A stretch of 64,000 bases of DNA from JAFGSZ01 sp964492185 (GCA_964492185.1 CAZBJH010000002.1:1-64000), one strand, 5' to 3'; shown: positions 41,101 to 50,550, counted from the stretch's first letter. A program made the numbers and translations. The notes: generated by a model from the sequence alone, not told the origin.

Positions 41101-41698
41101 TTTTAATAACCCCTTCAAGTGAGTTGTTAACAATTGTATTACCACCGCTTATCTCAAGATTATTATTGATAACTATTCCACCAGTGCCGCTAATGGAAAG
41201 AGATGTAATAGTATTAGTTGAGATATCCCAAATATCCAAACCGGTAGGATCATTAACGATCAATTCAAAATCCCCTGCGTTGGTAAATTCCAGCGAAGCC
41301 TCTTTTCCATCTCTATCAATCGTTGAACCACTATCTATACTGACGGTTCCCCCTTTATTGATAGTTAAGGTATAGTCTCCATCAAAAATAATATTGCCCC
41401 CGTTAACAAACAGGTCTTTAGTATTTGAGGCAGCATCTATATAAATGTCAAACGTGTCCGTGTAGGTTACGGTATTTGCATCCGGTGTACAACTGCAACT
41501 CGAGCCTCCCGGGAAATATGACCATGTGCCTGATACACCCCAGTCACCATCAGTGATTGCATATAATGTATCCTGTGCATGAAGTTCTGAAGAAAAGAAA
41601 AAACACCGGAGCAGGATCATAGCTACCCCTACCCAAAAAGCCTTATGGGCGCCGGAAGAGAAATTTAACAGGGTTTGTATGCGAACCGCCAGGTGCAA
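32115..41698 (-). CDS. giant T9SS-secreted surface protein with SprB repeats and gliding-motility C-terminal domain
   Basis: One gene interrupted by the scaffold gap. From the upstream end: a signal peptide (ending ELHAQ), a beta-helix-like region with GDWGVSGTWSYFPGG, an Ig-like domain (residues about 560-640, TYQWFRDGN), a DUF2341 domain (about 655-765), a LamG/concanavalin-like domain (about 770-990), PKD-like modules, 312-bp perfect repeats (104 aa), eight diverged modules of about 104 aa (KVTAIPQIDTICD...), about ten SprB-type repeats (AGDYSVTVTD..C) and a type B sorting domain (FSPNNDQYNDTW ... VYNRWGKLVY ... WDGND). If the 55-bp flank overlap is merged the frame is open for 3142 residues. 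The 100-N placeholder breaks the frame because a true gap must be 3n+2. The TTG start at 41698 is uncertain. Likely an adhesin. Confidence 0.88.
32470..34880 (-). repeat. SprB-type repeat array in the giant gene
   Basis: About ten modules of roughly 75-90 codons, each with an aromatic-rich YxWS/D strand, a GxY-x-V-T-V-x-D strand and a Cys (examples AGDYSVTVTDGVNC, AGEYTLTVTDDNSC). They differ enough at protein level to be old duplications. Confidence 0.8.
34900..37440 (-). repeat. eight-module array of Ig/PKD-like units
   Basis: Eight modules of about 104 codons, each opening with K-V-x-x-x-P-x-x-D-T-I/L-C and closing with I-W-V-E-P-T. Modules 3 and 5 are almost identical over more than 80 residues, while modules 1, 2 and 6 form another close group, giving an interleaved pattern; 7 and 8 are the most diverged. 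Confidence 0.85.
37452..38230 (-). repeat. 312-bp near-perfect direct repeats around the gap
   Basis: A full unit spans 37919-38230, a second begins at 37918 and runs into the gap, and the sequence after the gap (37452-37763) is again a full unit differing mainly at its end (DTVIIIYIEPQ for DTTITIYINPQ). Each encodes 104 residues from NPQPDIEVTADDTLCYDG. The true copy number is at least two. Confidence 0.9.
37764..37863. other. scaffold gap (100 N) inside the giant gene
   Basis: The 55 bases before it (37709-37763) equal the 55 bases after it (37864-37918). With a 312-bp unit, the real gap is -55 plus a multiple of 312; every such value leaves the reading frame intact, while 100 does not. 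Confidence 0.97.
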
Positions 41699-42030
41699 AA
41701 GAAAAATGTTAAGTAAAAAATATTTCGTTCAATACAATTTTAGTTGGCTTATAAACCGCAATATACTAATAATATATAGTCGACAGAGTACTCATTTTGC
41801 AGTATACTGTGATTTGTTTGCCGGCACAGTAACTTACTGTTACGTCAAAAACACCAAAAAGTTGCAGTATATCAGTTATTTGAATATACAAAAAATACTG
41901 AAATATCAACATAAAAATCACCCTGAAAAACCCGGTAAAATAAAACTACCCATTTGATAACTCTATTTTGAAATCATATACACATTTTGTACTTTGCACC
42001 TGTCAGCTTAATCCAATTATCACATCAACT
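41699..42030. other. 332-bp AT-rich spacer between divergent genes
   Basis: No gene is convincing. A short 92-codon frame on the plus strand lacks any recognisable feature. Words such as GCAGTATACTG and GCAGTATATCAG recur, possibly operator-like, but nothing firm can be said. Confidence 0.4.
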
Positions 42031-42915
42031 ATGGGCCATTCATTTTCAATCCGTCATTTTCTTAACAAAAAGATCAAATCACGTACTTACAAATCGGATG
42101 AATACTTTCCTCTTTATATTTCCATACATTATAATCAGCAAAACACAAATATGAAGAGCAGGATATCCGGCCACCTGGAAATTTACCGGAGTGATCTGGA
42201 CTGTATTGCAAAAAAAGATAAAACCCTCCTGGATCTTATTGAATCGGGGTTCTTCTCTGGAAAATTACTTGATCAAATTATGGAAGAAAAGCAATTCCCT
42301 GTTTTCCATTTGTTAAACGATGAAAAAAAAGTGCTTCATGAACTCGTCAGTCAAAAACTTGCACAGGATCATGAAAAGTTACGGCTTAACAAGCTTTCTG
42401 AAGAATATGAAAAAAACCTGATCGAAATAACCGACGTTTTTGATGATTTCCTAAAACAAAAATACTGTTATGAATTGAAAAAACTGTTTGTAAGATCCCT
42501 GGACAGGGACTCGGAAAAAAATCTTTTCAGGACAATAAACTATTTTATCCATTTTATCAACTGGGATTGTTCGTTTTATAATTTTTATGATAGTACTTAT
42601 GAAATAGTACCCAGCAGATTAAAACTTATCGAGATTCATATCTCACGTGAACTGCTCACGCGAATAAAAGCATACATGGCTTATTATACACATGCCAATA
42701 TTCTCAAACGTTTCCTCGAAAAAAGAGAACAGGGGAAAATCTCCGTGCTTAATTATCTTGATTGGAAAAATACAATAAAGGGTATGCTTAAAAAGCAGTT
42801 TATCAGTTTGTTCGGGACCAATAAAGGAAATGAATATATTGGTGCACTGGATAATATCCTTAAGGAAAAAATAAACGGGGGCTTTCAGCCGGGCATTCAC
42901 CAAACCCGTAGATGA
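42031..42915 (+). CDS. hypothetical protein with integrase-arm-like N-terminus
   Basis: Protein of 294 residues from ATG 42031; the frame is open back to a TTG at 41968 but the added part looks non-coding. It is charged and helix-rich (LAQDHEKLRLNKLSEEYEKN). The first 60 residues (DEYFPLYISIHYNQQNTNMKS) loosely resemble the Arm-type DNA-binding beta-sheet at the start of Bacteroidota tyrosine recombinases, but no R-H-R-Y catalytic domain follows. I cannot assign a function. The 3' end overlaps the convergent metallopeptidase gene by 19 bp. Confidence 0.65.
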   Translation: MGHSFSIRHFLNKKIKSRTYKSDEYFPLYISIHYNQQNTNMKSRISGHLEIYRSDLDCIAKKDKTLLDLIESGFFSGKLLDQIMEEKQFPVFHLLNDEKKVLHELVSQKLAQDHEKLRLNKLSEEYEKNLIEITDVFDDFLKQKYCYELKKLFVRSLDRDSEKNLFRTINYFIHFINWDCSFYNFYDSTYEIVPSRLKLIEIHISRELLTRIKAYMAYYTHANILKRFLEKREQGKISVLNYLDWKNTIKGMLKKQFISLFGTNKGNEYIGALDNILKEKINGGFQPGIHQTRR

Positions 42916-43616
42916 TAATCTTTCATTTTCCTGTCGAGCACTTTGGCTTTTCCGTCTGTGATCCTGTCAAGCAATTGCCAGAATTTCTTACCGTGATTTT
43001 TTTGCACGGTATGTGCCAGTTCATGAAGAATTATATAATCGCATAATTCCTCCGGCAATCTCATAAGCTGAAGGTTCAGGTTTATGTTATTCTGTTGAGA
43101 GCAGCTGCCCCAGCGGGTTTTTGCATTTTTCACCGTGACCCTGCGAAAGCTGAACCCGTGTTTGACAGCCAGCTCTCTTGTTCGTCGCGGTAAATAATTC
43201 CGTGCTTCAATTCTCCATGCTTCCTCAACGGCATGGCGTATAGCATTTTGAACACGACTGTCTTCAATGGATGCATTTTCGGGAAAGAAAAAATGTATCA
43301 TCGAATTTTTTATCACAATGCGTATTGTCTTTTCTTCATGCTGCAATATCTTCAATCTATGAAAGCGGGTGGCAAAATCCCCATCAAAAGTAAACAGGGT
43401 ATGATCCCGTTCAATCTGCTGTATTTTTTTGACCCCTTTTCCAATCCAGTCCTTTTTTTGTAAAACAAACTTTTCGGCTGTATGATAACTTACTCCGTCA
43501 GGTATACTCACCTGGACTCCTTCAAAGGGTCGTATGGAAATCTTCAGTCTTCTTAAGCGTCTTTTTTTTACCATGTTGATATAACCAACCCCCTCTATAT
43601 GGAATTTTCTGTCCAC
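42897..43616 (-). CDS. YgjP-like metallopeptidase domain protein (M48/DUF45)
   Basis: Protein of 239 residues with the zinc motif HELAHTVQKNHGKKFW (HExxH plus a downstream His) near the C-terminus and the family core KTRWGSCSQQNNINLN. The opening FHIEGVGYINMVKKRRLRRLKI already belongs to the domain, which favours the GTG start at 43616 over the internal Met. It is cytoplasmic. Some members are encoded with type I restriction systems, but none is present here. Confidence 0.85.
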   Translation of the reverse strand: MDRKFHIEGVGYINMVKKRRLRRLKISIRPFEGVQVSIPDGVSYHTAEKFVLQKKDWIGKGVKKIQQIERDHTLFTFDGDFATRFHRLKILQHEEKTIRIVIKNSMIHFFFPENASIEDSRVQNAIRHAVEEAWRIEARNYLPRRTRELAVKHGFSFRRVTVKNAKTRWGSCSQQNNINLNLQLMRLPEELCDYIILHELAHTVQKNHGKKFWQLLDRITDGKAKVLDRKMKDYHLRVW

Positions 43617-43701
43617 AAGTGTGTTTTTATTTTATAATTGACTGAAAAAATAGTAATTTGACCACGATTTTAAAAATCATAAGATGAACATTGAATATTT
43701 T

Positions 43702-43865
43702 GTGTCTGTCCATAAAGTCCCATTTGCCGCGTTACGCTTGTCTGAAAATTGCTCATTTACGACTGGTAAACTCCGCGTTTTCGGACTGCGCGAGCCTTAC
43801 AACTGAAACTTTATGAACAGACACATGACGAGTTAAACATTTTGCCAATTTTATGGAAAGGCACT
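43702..43865 (+). repeat. MITE-like element, family A, copy 3 (164 bp)
   Basis: Full-length copy with several substitutions (for example TGTCTGAAAATTG and TTTATGGAAAGGCACT at the 3' end). It lies in the 492-bp space 43617-44108, which has no gene and also holds a family C repeat. Confidence 0.9.
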
Positions 43866-43890
43866 ATTTTTTATGAATATTGTAACCTGT

Positions 43891-43957
43891 ATTATTGGAT
43901 TCGCCGGGCTGAAACTCAGGCTTTCAACAGCATGCATCTGTCCCGGACCTGACGAAT
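43891..43957 (-). repeat. dispersed repeat family C copy
   Basis: Read on the minus strand it gives TCAGGTCCGGGACAGATGCA, then CCTGAGTTTCAGCCCGG and ATCCAATAAT, in the same order as the copy at 61815-61884. Confidence 0.55.
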
Positions 43958-44108
43958 GAATAAAATATAGTAAAAGAAAAGATTTATTTGTTGTAAGTCT
44001 AATTTATGTTCTTTTTTTTATAAGCAAAATATTCACAATTTTTGATCAATCATTCCGTAAAGTAGTTATATTAACTAATAAATAACCATTATTACTAATC
44101 AGTGAACC

Positions 44109-45425
44109 ATGAATTCGAAAAAGTTATTACGTTATTTGCTTATCGGGGCAGCTGTCCTGATCATTTTTGCAATTATTGGTAAAAAAGCCGGCTGGTTCGG
44201 TAAAGCGGTAACATATGATGTAGCCGTTGAAGAAGCCCGGTACAGGGATATTATCGAAACAATTACAGCAAACGGTAAAATTCAGCCTGAAACCGAGGTA
44301 AAGATCAGTCCGGATGTGTCAGGAGAAATAGTGGAATTACATGTGAAAGATGGTGATATCGTTCAGGAAGGCCAATTGCTGGTAAAGATAAAACCCGATA
44401 ATTACATCTCCATGCGTGATCGTGCAGAAGCAGCTGTAAATTCGGCAAAAGCCAACCTGGCCAATTCAAAAGCAAGGCTGACACAGGTAAGAGCCCAGTT
44501 TGAACAAACCCGCCATGCATATGAACGCAGTAAAAAGCTTTTCGAAGAAGGAGCCATTTCAAAGGCGGAATGGGATGAAGCACAAGCTTCATTTGATGTT
44601 GCAAAAGCTGAGATCGAAGCAGCCGAACAATCTGTCCTTTCGGCACAATACTCGATCCGAAGTGCTGAAGCCTCACTGAAAGAGGCACAGGAAGATCTGA
44701 GAAAAACAACAATTTATTCCCCAATGAACGGCACGGTCTCTGTATTATACGTGGAAAAGGGAGAACGTGTAGTAGGTACTTCAATGATGCCTGGAACTGA
44801 ATTATTGCGCATTGCTGATCTGGGCAGAATGGAATTGCTTGTTGAAGTAAATGAGAATGATATTGTGCGTGTCAACCTGAACGATACTGCCCTTATTGAA
44901 CTTGATGCATACATTGACAGAAAATTCAAGGGTGTGGTAACAGAAATTGCCAACTCCGCCAATACCACAGGAACTTCTGCCGATCAGGTAACCAATTTCG
45001 ATGTTAAGATATTACTTCTAAAATCATCCTATGAAGACCTGATCAGTGAAACCAATCCGAATCCCATGCGCCCGGGCATGTCGGCTACTGCAGATATCCA
45101 GACACATTCAAAACAAAATATTCTTACCGTGCCGGTTGAAGCCGTCACCACGCGGGAGGATACCATACCAAAAAAAGATTCTCTGCAATTACCCGGCGGA
45201 ACTGATCAATTGCTTGAGGTAGTATTCCTTTATGATAACGGGAAAGCACTTATGCAAGAGGTAGAATCCGGAATACAGGATATCCGGTATATCGAGATAA
45301 TTGAAGGTATTGAAGAAGGACAGGAAGTGATCGTGGCCCCTTATAATATGATCTCAAAAAAACTTGAAAACGGAACTGAAGTGAACAAAGTTACACGTGA
45401 AGAATTATTTAATAATAAAGATTAA
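44109..45425 (+). CDS. HlyD/RND family periplasmic adaptor subunit
   Basis: Membrane-fusion protein of 438 residues with one N-terminal membrane helix (about residues 7-24), a biotinyl-lipoyl domain (KISPDVSGEIVELHVKDGDIVQEGQLLVKI), a long coiled-coil hairpin (about 100-190) and beta-barrel domains. It would link an inner-membrane exporter to a TolC-type channel. Neither an ABC/RND pump nor an outer-membrane channel gene is adjacent, so its partners must be encoded elsewhere. Confidence 0.9.
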   Translation: MNSKKLLRYLLIGAAVLIIFAIIGKKAGWFGKAVTYDVAVEEARYRDIIETITANGKIQPETEVKISPDVSGEIVELHVKDGDIVQEGQLLVKIKPDNYISMRDRAEAAVNSAKANLANSKARLTQVRAQFEQTRHAYERSKKLFEEGAISKAEWDEAQASFDVAKAEIEAAEQSVLSAQYSIRSAEASLKEAQEDLRKTTIYSPMNGTVSVLYVEKGERVVGTSMMPGTELLRIADLGRMELLVEVNENDIVRVNLNDTALIELDAYIDRKFKGVVTEIANSANTTGTSADQVTNFDVKILLLKSSYEDLISETNPNPMRPGMSATADIQTHSKQNILTVPVEAVTTREDTIPKKDSLQLPGGTDQLLEVVFLYDNGKALMQEVESGIQDIRYIEIIEGIEEGQEVIVAPYNMISKKLENGTEVNKVTREELFNNKD

Positions 45426-45554
45426 TACGGGCAGCCTGAAAAATTTAATATGCCGATTATTGAATCTTGCGCTTTTAAGATTTGATCAACTTTTATCCGT
45501 TACCTGTCTTACTTTATAAAGATCAGGTAATATATACGATACAAGAAAATTAAT

Positions 45555-46268
45555 ATGGCTCGAATCCTGAACATAGAAACCGCTACCAGGATATGTTCGG
45601 TAGCTTTGGCAAAAGATGGCAAAACAGTTTCCATAAGGGAAACCCGCGAAGAAAGATCACATGCATCTGCAGTTGCCGTTTTTATTCGTGAGATAATTGA
45701 AGAACAGGCTGTTTCTGTTGATGATCTTAATGCTGTTTGCATAAGTAAGGGACCGGGTTCTTATACCGGTCTCAGGATCGGCGTGTCCACCGCGAAAGGA
45801 TTGTGCTATGGCGCTGATGTCCCTTTATTATCCCTTGAGACCTTACATATCCTCTGCTCAGCGGCATTAAGCAATAAGGAGGTTCAACATATTATCGATA
45901 GTAAAAAAAATGGAGAAATCCTGCTTTGCCCGATGATAGATGCCCGCAGAATGGAAGTCTTTACAGCCTTATTTGATGTTAATATGAACAAACTGAGTGA
46001 TACCGAAGCCAGAATTATTTCATCCGGTTCGTATCAACAGGAACTTGAGAATTACACCATACTTTTTTTTGGTGACGGAGCTCGTAAATGTAATTCGATA
46101 ATAAGGCATTCCAACTCATTCTTTATTGACAATATAGAACTCTCTGCCCGTTATATGTCTTCATTGGTTGAGAGACTGTTTCAACAAAAGGTATTTGAAA
46201 ATGTTGCTTATTTTGAGCCTTACTATTTAAAAGATTTTATAGCCACCGTTCCAAAAAAAATATTTTAG
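45555..46268 (+). CDS. tsaB: tRNA threonylcarbamoyladenosine biosynthesis protein TsaB
   Basis: ASKHA-fold protein of 237 residues that dimerises with TsaD in making t6A at position 37 of tRNAs. The opening ARILNIETATRICSVAL, then GPGSYTGLRIGVSTAKGLCY and MIDARRMEVFTALF are diagnostic. It stands 129 bp after the adaptor gene and 81 bp before the DUF3108 gene. Confidence 0.93.
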   Translation: MARILNIETATRICSVALAKDGKTVSIRETREERSHASAVAVFIREIIEEQAVSVDDLNAVCISKGPGSYTGLRIGVSTAKGLCYGADVPLLSLETLHILCSAALSNKEVQHIIDSKKNGEILLCPMIDARRMEVFTALFDVNMNKLSDTEARIISSGSYQQELENYTILFFGDGARKCNSIIRHSNSFFIDNIELSARYMSSLVERLFQQKVFENVAYFEPYYLKDFIATVPKKIF

Positions 46269-46349
46269 AGTAACTGATCGTTTGTACAGTAAGAAATGAA
46301 AAGATAATAAAAAGGTAAGATTTTTGATTGTCTGAAAGATAAACAATAC

Positions 46350-47129
46350 ATGAGAAAAATCATCAGCATAATCATCCTGCTGTTCCTGTTCGGGAGCATA
46401 ATACAGATACAATCCGGGAATGATATCTCATCAGTTGCACCTTTCAAAGCAGGAGAATCATTAACCTATACTATGAAATATGGTCCTCTGCATGGTGGAA
46501 ACGCGACCCTTACTTTGAGAAAGACTGCTTTCCGCGATAAAGAAGCCTTTCATGCAAGAATATATGCCCGCACTGTAGGTTTAACTGACAGATTGTTTAA
46601 AGTAAGAGATATTTATGAAAGCATTTTTGATCCTGTTTCCTGCCTTCCATATAAGTCTGTCCGGGATATCAGCGAAGGAGGCTATACATTTTATAATGAA
46701 GTTTTCTTTTATCATCAGGACAAACAGGTAAACAGTAAAAAAAGCGGAATGTTTAATGTCCCTGAAGGCATTCTCGACATGGTATCCACACTTTATTATA
46801 TAAGAAATTATGACTACAGCAACCTGCAAGCCGGTGATGTAATAGATATCACAACTTTCTTCAGTGATGAGATCTTTCCTTTTTTACTCCGCTACAAAGG
46901 AATTGAAGAAGTAAAAACCAAACTGGGCCGGTTCATGTGCCACCGGTTTGATCCTGTGGTTGAACCAGGCCGTATTTTTAAAACGGAAAATGACATGACC
47001 TTCTGGCTTACTAATGATCGTAACCTAATACCTATACGTGTAAAATTCGATATGATAGTGGGATCAGTAAAATGTGACCTGCAGAGTTATGAAAACCTCA
47101 ATCACGAACTGAAAGGAATAAGTGAATAA
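46350..47129 (+). CDS. DUF3108 domain-containing exported protein
   Basis: Protein of 259 residues with a signal peptide or N-terminal anchor (RKIISIIILLFLFGSIIQIQSG) and a beta-rich DUF3108 domain (FKAGESLTYTMKYG, GRFMCHRFDPVVEPG, MTFWLTNDRNLIPIRVKF). These occur widely in Bacteroidota as periplasmic proteins of unknown function. Confidence 0.85.
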   Translation: MRKIISIIILLFLFGSIIQIQSGNDISSVAPFKAGESLTYTMKYGPLHGGNATLTLRKTAFRDKEAFHARIYARTVGLTDRLFKVRDIYESIFDPVSCLPYKSVRDISEGGYTFYNEVFFYHQDKQVNSKKSGMFNVPEGILDMVSTLYYIRNYDYSNLQAGDVIDITTFFSDEIFPFLLRYKGIEEVKTKLGRFMCHRFDPVVEPGRIFKTENDMTFWLTNDRNLIPIRVKFDMIVGSVKCDLQSYENLNHELKGISE

Positions 47130-47194
47130 TTTCTTAACAACCAGAACATTCTAAAATTCAGTCCCTGTTTTTTAGGTTATTAATTGTTTTCCTT

Positions 47195-47202
47195 TATTTT
47201 TG
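47195..47202 (+). promoter_or_regulatory. -7 promoter box of efp
   Basis: TATTTTTG (TAnnTTTG consensus) 26 bp before the efp ATG. It also argues for the shorter efp start, because a longer frame from 47184 would include the promoter. Confidence 0.55.
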
Positions 47203-47228
47203 TAAACAACAAATTGATAAATCCAAAT

Positions 47229-47795
47229 ATGGCAACAACATCGGATATTAGAAACGGATTGTGCATTGAGTATAACAATGATCTATATACGGTTGTTGGT
47301 TTTCAGCATGTAAAACCCGGGAAAGGCCCGGCCTTTGTCCGCACAAAACTGAAAAATTTAAAAACCGGGAAAGTCATCGATAACACCTTTCCGTCAGGAC
47401 ACAAAATCAATACCCAACGTGTTGAAAGAAACCCTTATCAATATCTTTATAAGGATGACCTCGGTTATCATTTCATGCATAAAGAAACATTTGAACAACT
47501 CAGCCTTGAAGAGGAACTGATCGATGCCCCGGATCTGTTAAAAGAAGGACAGGATGTGGAGATCCTTTATCATACTGACACAGAGACACCCTTATCATGT
47601 GAACTACCCCCATTCGTAGTTCTGGAAGTAACTTATACAGAACCCGGTATTAAAGGAGATACATCATCATCAACAGCTATGAAACAGGCAACGCTGGAAA
47701 CCGATGCATCAATCAATGTGCCTCTTTTTATTAACACGGGCGACAAATTAAAAGTTGACACCCGGACTAAATCATATGTTGAACGGGACAAATGA
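47229..47795 (+). CDS. efp: elongation factor P
   Basis: Protein of 188 residues that rescues ribosomes stalled at polyproline. The tip loop reads KPGKGPAF with Lys32, the residue modified in many bacteria; no EpmA/EpmB gene is in the window. Three KOW/OB domains and the C-terminal signature (VDTRTKSYVER) are present. Start ATG 47229 gives the normal length. Confidence 0.95.
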   Translation: MATTSDIRNGLCIEYNNDLYTVVGFQHVKPGKGPAFVRTKLKNLKTGKVIDNTFPSGHKINTQRVERNPYQYLYKDDLGYHFMHKETFEQLSLEEELIDAPDLLKEGQDVEILYHTDTETPLSCELPPFVVLEVTYTEPGIKGDTSSSTAMKQATLETDASINVPLFINTGDKLKVDTRTKSYVERDK

Positions 47796-47816
47796 TAAAC
47801 ACACTTATACTGGAAA

Positions 47817-49046
47817 ATGAGTAGCAAGGCTTCATTAAAAAGGCTGAAACAAACAAACTTTAAGCTCACTTCGCTGCTTGATATTACCCGTGCCATAAAC
47901 GAAAATCCTACCAAAGAACAGCTTATAGACAGGTACGAAAAGCTACTTCGAAAAGATCTGAATATTGGTAAAGTGCTGGTTTTTAAGCATGAAGAGGAAT
48001 GGAAGTGTATTCTGCGTTCAGGCCCCATTGATGATACTCACAAAGAAATTGTAGTTGAAAGAGATCTGTTACCTATTGATGAGATCACATTCGTATCCAC
48101 ATCCGATAATGAAATACTGAACCGATATGACATTATTATACCGGTTTACAACAAAAATGTGCCGGTAGCTTTTGTTATTATTGGTGATATTGATGAAGAA
48201 GCCGAAGGAGTGAGCCCCACCATTAAACACCTGAATTTTATACAAACCCTGTCCAACATTATTGTCGTGGCAATTGAAAATATTCGTTTATTTGATGAAA
48301 GCCTGCGCCAGGAAGCAATAAAAAAAGAACTTGAGCTGGCTTCGAAAATGCAGAACCTGTTAATTCCCCATGAATCTATCCTCCCCAAGAATGACAAAAT
48401 ATTCATGACAGCCTTTTATCTTCCGCATTTCGATGTAGGCGGAGACTATTATGATTACATTAAATTAAGTAAAGACGAGATAGGCTTCTGTATTTCGGAT
48501 GTATCAGGGAAAGGAATGTCAGCAGCTTTGCTGATGTCAAACTTCCAGGCCAATCTGAGAGCACTTTTCACCCACGAAATATCCCTTGCTGCACTTATTG
48601 AAAAACTGAATGCCCGTGTATTGCATTCAGCGAATGGCGAAAAATTCATTACCCTGTTTGTAGCCAAATTCAATTTTAAAACCCGTGAACTCGAATATAT
48701 AAATGCAGGCCATAATCATCCTATCCTTTATAACAAGAAATCAAAACAACTAGAGTTTCTTAATAAAGGATCGGTTGGTGTTGGTATGCTTGATGAAATT
48801 CCCATAATACGGAAGGGATCGATCACCATTGAAGCCCCTACTAAAATACTATGTTATACAGACGGGCTGATAGAATTGATGGACGGCAGCGGCGTTTCCT
48901 TTGGTACCGATGAAATTGAAGAATGCATGAAAAACGATGAAAACATTAAGAGCAATATTGATTCAATCATTGAAAAACAGGGGATCAAAGAAAAAACAGA
49001 TTCAATATTTGATGATATTTCAATCCTGGGAATAGAAATTTTATAG
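47817..49046 (+). CDS. PP2C/SpoIIE-type serine phosphatase with GAF-like sensor domain
   Basis: Regulatory phosphatase of 409 residues. An N-terminal GAF-like domain (about 15-165) is joined by a helix (KKELELASKMQNLLIP, a typical RsbU linker) to a SpoIIE catalytic domain with GGDYYDYI, SDVSGKGMSAALLMS, YINAGHNHPIL and CYTDGLIEL, which supply the metal-binding Asp residues. Such proteins dephosphorylate anti-sigma antagonists or similar partners. It is 21 bp after efp and may be co-transcribed. Confidence 0.88.
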   Translation: MSSKASLKRLKQTNFKLTSLLDITRAINENPTKEQLIDRYEKLLRKDLNIGKVLVFKHEEEWKCILRSGPIDDTHKEIVVERDLLPIDEITFVSTSDNEILNRYDIIIPVYNKNVPVAFVIIGDIDEEAEGVSPTIKHLNFIQTLSNIIVVAIENIRLFDESLRQEAIKKELELASKMQNLLIPHESILPKNDKIFMTAFYLPHFDVGGDYYDYIKLSKDEIGFCISDVSGKGMSAALLMSNFQANLRALFTHEISLAALIEKLNARVLHSANGEKFITLFVAKFNFKTRELEYINAGHNHPILYNKKSKQLEFLNKGSVGVGMLDEIPIIRKGSITIEAPTKILCYTDGLIELMDGSGVSFGTDEIEECMKNDENIKSNIDSIIEKQGIKEKTDSIFDDISILGIEIL

Positions 49047-49083
49047 GCAGGACTTTACCGAACTGAGCAGTCCCGGCTCCGGT

Positions 49084-50538
49084 TTATTTTTCCCGTGAAA
49101 TTTTTTCCTGTTCTTTTATACCTGGTAAATGAACATCCAGCAGAACCAAAATGGCGATATATCCCCAAAACAAAGCCGAAGCTTTATCGGTATCCAAAAA
49201 ATTATTCAATATACCATGTGTAAAATATGTGATCAATCCTAACAAAACTGACATTGAAATGATCTTATATTTAATACCCGGGGCCTTCCTGTAAACCCTT
49301 AATCCTGTTATCACAACAAGCACTAAAATCAGTATAAATGTAATTGCCCCGAACAGACCCGACTCGGCAAGTGGGCCAAGATATTCACTATGCGCGTTCC
49401 CCCTGTCCCCGAAATTAGTGCTTATGGGTGTTTTTTCCCTGCTGATCTGAAAAGGTGCATACTTGAACATATACGTGCCCGGGCCCCACCCGAAGACTGG
49501 TTTCTCAGCAAACATCCTGAGGGCACAATTCCAACGGTTGAAACGTTCGAGATTGGAATAATCATTTGTAATATTGGTAATTGACTGTACATGCTCCTGA
49601 AGGTCTGCAGATGAACCGGTTTTATTTTTCTCAATGACAGCTGATATTTCGGTATAGTTATTATAAACGTAAAAGCCGGCTATTACCAAAATAATAAATA
49701 TATGATGCAGCTTAATACGCAGCCGCACAGCCGTCAATACCAATGCAGCGGCAAGCAGGCTCACCCATGCGGCACGTGTATACGAAAGTACAATAGCCAT
49801 AACAATCAGTGGCAATAATAATCCGGCAAATATCCTGGCATATGTTGAATAGGATCCGTCAATGATCATACCGATAATTACAGGAATAATCATTGCAAGT
49901 ATGGCACCATATGAGGTATGGTCACTGTAAAAGGGATTCATTACAGAATGTGCTGCATTCTGATCAAACAAGCCTATTGTCAAATGCCTGGATATCGAAT
50001 AAAAAATAACTGCAATAAGAGGAATTATATATGCCCAAAAATACTTCCTGATATTACTGTGGTTCTTAAAAACCTCTGCAGCCAATAAATAAAAAATAAC
50101 AACAAACCACAGGCGTGCAATAAAATATTTCAGGGAAACAACAGGCATGCTGCTTGTAAGCACTGTGACAAACATCCATGCCAGATTAATATAAATCACA
50201 ACTGATAAGGGATGAGAAAGTATCCGCCTGTCAAAACGCTCTCCTTTAATGACCTTAATGATAATAAGCAACAGTCCGGCTGCCAGTAATATCTCAGATG
50301 GCAGTGAAAAATTAATATCCAGCCCTTCAACAAATTCATACAATGGGATTGACAGGGGAACAAGGAATACAATAAGCAAATAAAAATTATCCAGGCGGTA
50401 AAAAGCAAGCATACCAATTGCCATTACCAGCGGCAGGAAGCTCAGGTAGTAATATCCTTTCAAAATAAGAAAAGCATTTGCCAGGACAAAAAAGACAGAA
50501 AGAATATAAAACTTTGATGTATCAGAGATCTTGACCAA
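49084..50538 (-). CDS. O-antigen ligase/polymerase family membrane protein
   Basis: Integral membrane protein of 484 residues with about 11-12 hydrophobic helices and a large periplasmic loop (about 300-370) holding the Wzy_C-type motif FGWGPGTY and the NAHSEYLGPLAESG segment. It would ligate or polymerise lipid-linked glycans. The start is TTG 50538, 12 bp after the Wzz-like gene. Confidence 0.85.
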   Translation of the reverse strand: MVKISDTSKFYILSVFFVLANAFLILKGYYYLSFLPLVMAIGMLAFYRLDNFYLLIVFLVPLSIPLYEFVEGLDINFSLPSEILLAAGLLLIIIKVIKGERFDRRILSHPLSVVIYINLAWMFVTVLTSSMPVVSLKYFIARLWFVVIFYLLAAEVFKNHSNIRKYFWAYIIPLIAVIFYSISRHLTIGLFDQNAAHSVMNPFYSDHTSYGAILAMIIPVIIGMIIDGSYSTYARIFAGLLLPLIVMAIVLSYTRAAWVSLLAAALVLTAVRLRIKLHHIFIILVIAGFYVYNNYTEISAVIEKNKTGSSADLQEHVQSITNITNDYSNLERFNRWNCALRMFAEKPVFGWGPGTYMFKYAPFQISREKTPISTNFGDRGNAHSEYLGPLAESGLFGAITFILILVLVVITGLRVYRKAPGIKYKIISMSVLLGLITYFTHGILNNFLDTDKASALFWGYIAILVLLDVHLPGIKEQEKISREK

Positions 50539-50550
50539 AATGCCGTTTAT

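Noticed and set aside
41679..41957. 92-codon frame before the unknown gene at 42031
   Set aside because: Low-complexity AT-rich translation overlapping the divergent giant gene's start; no family resemblance.
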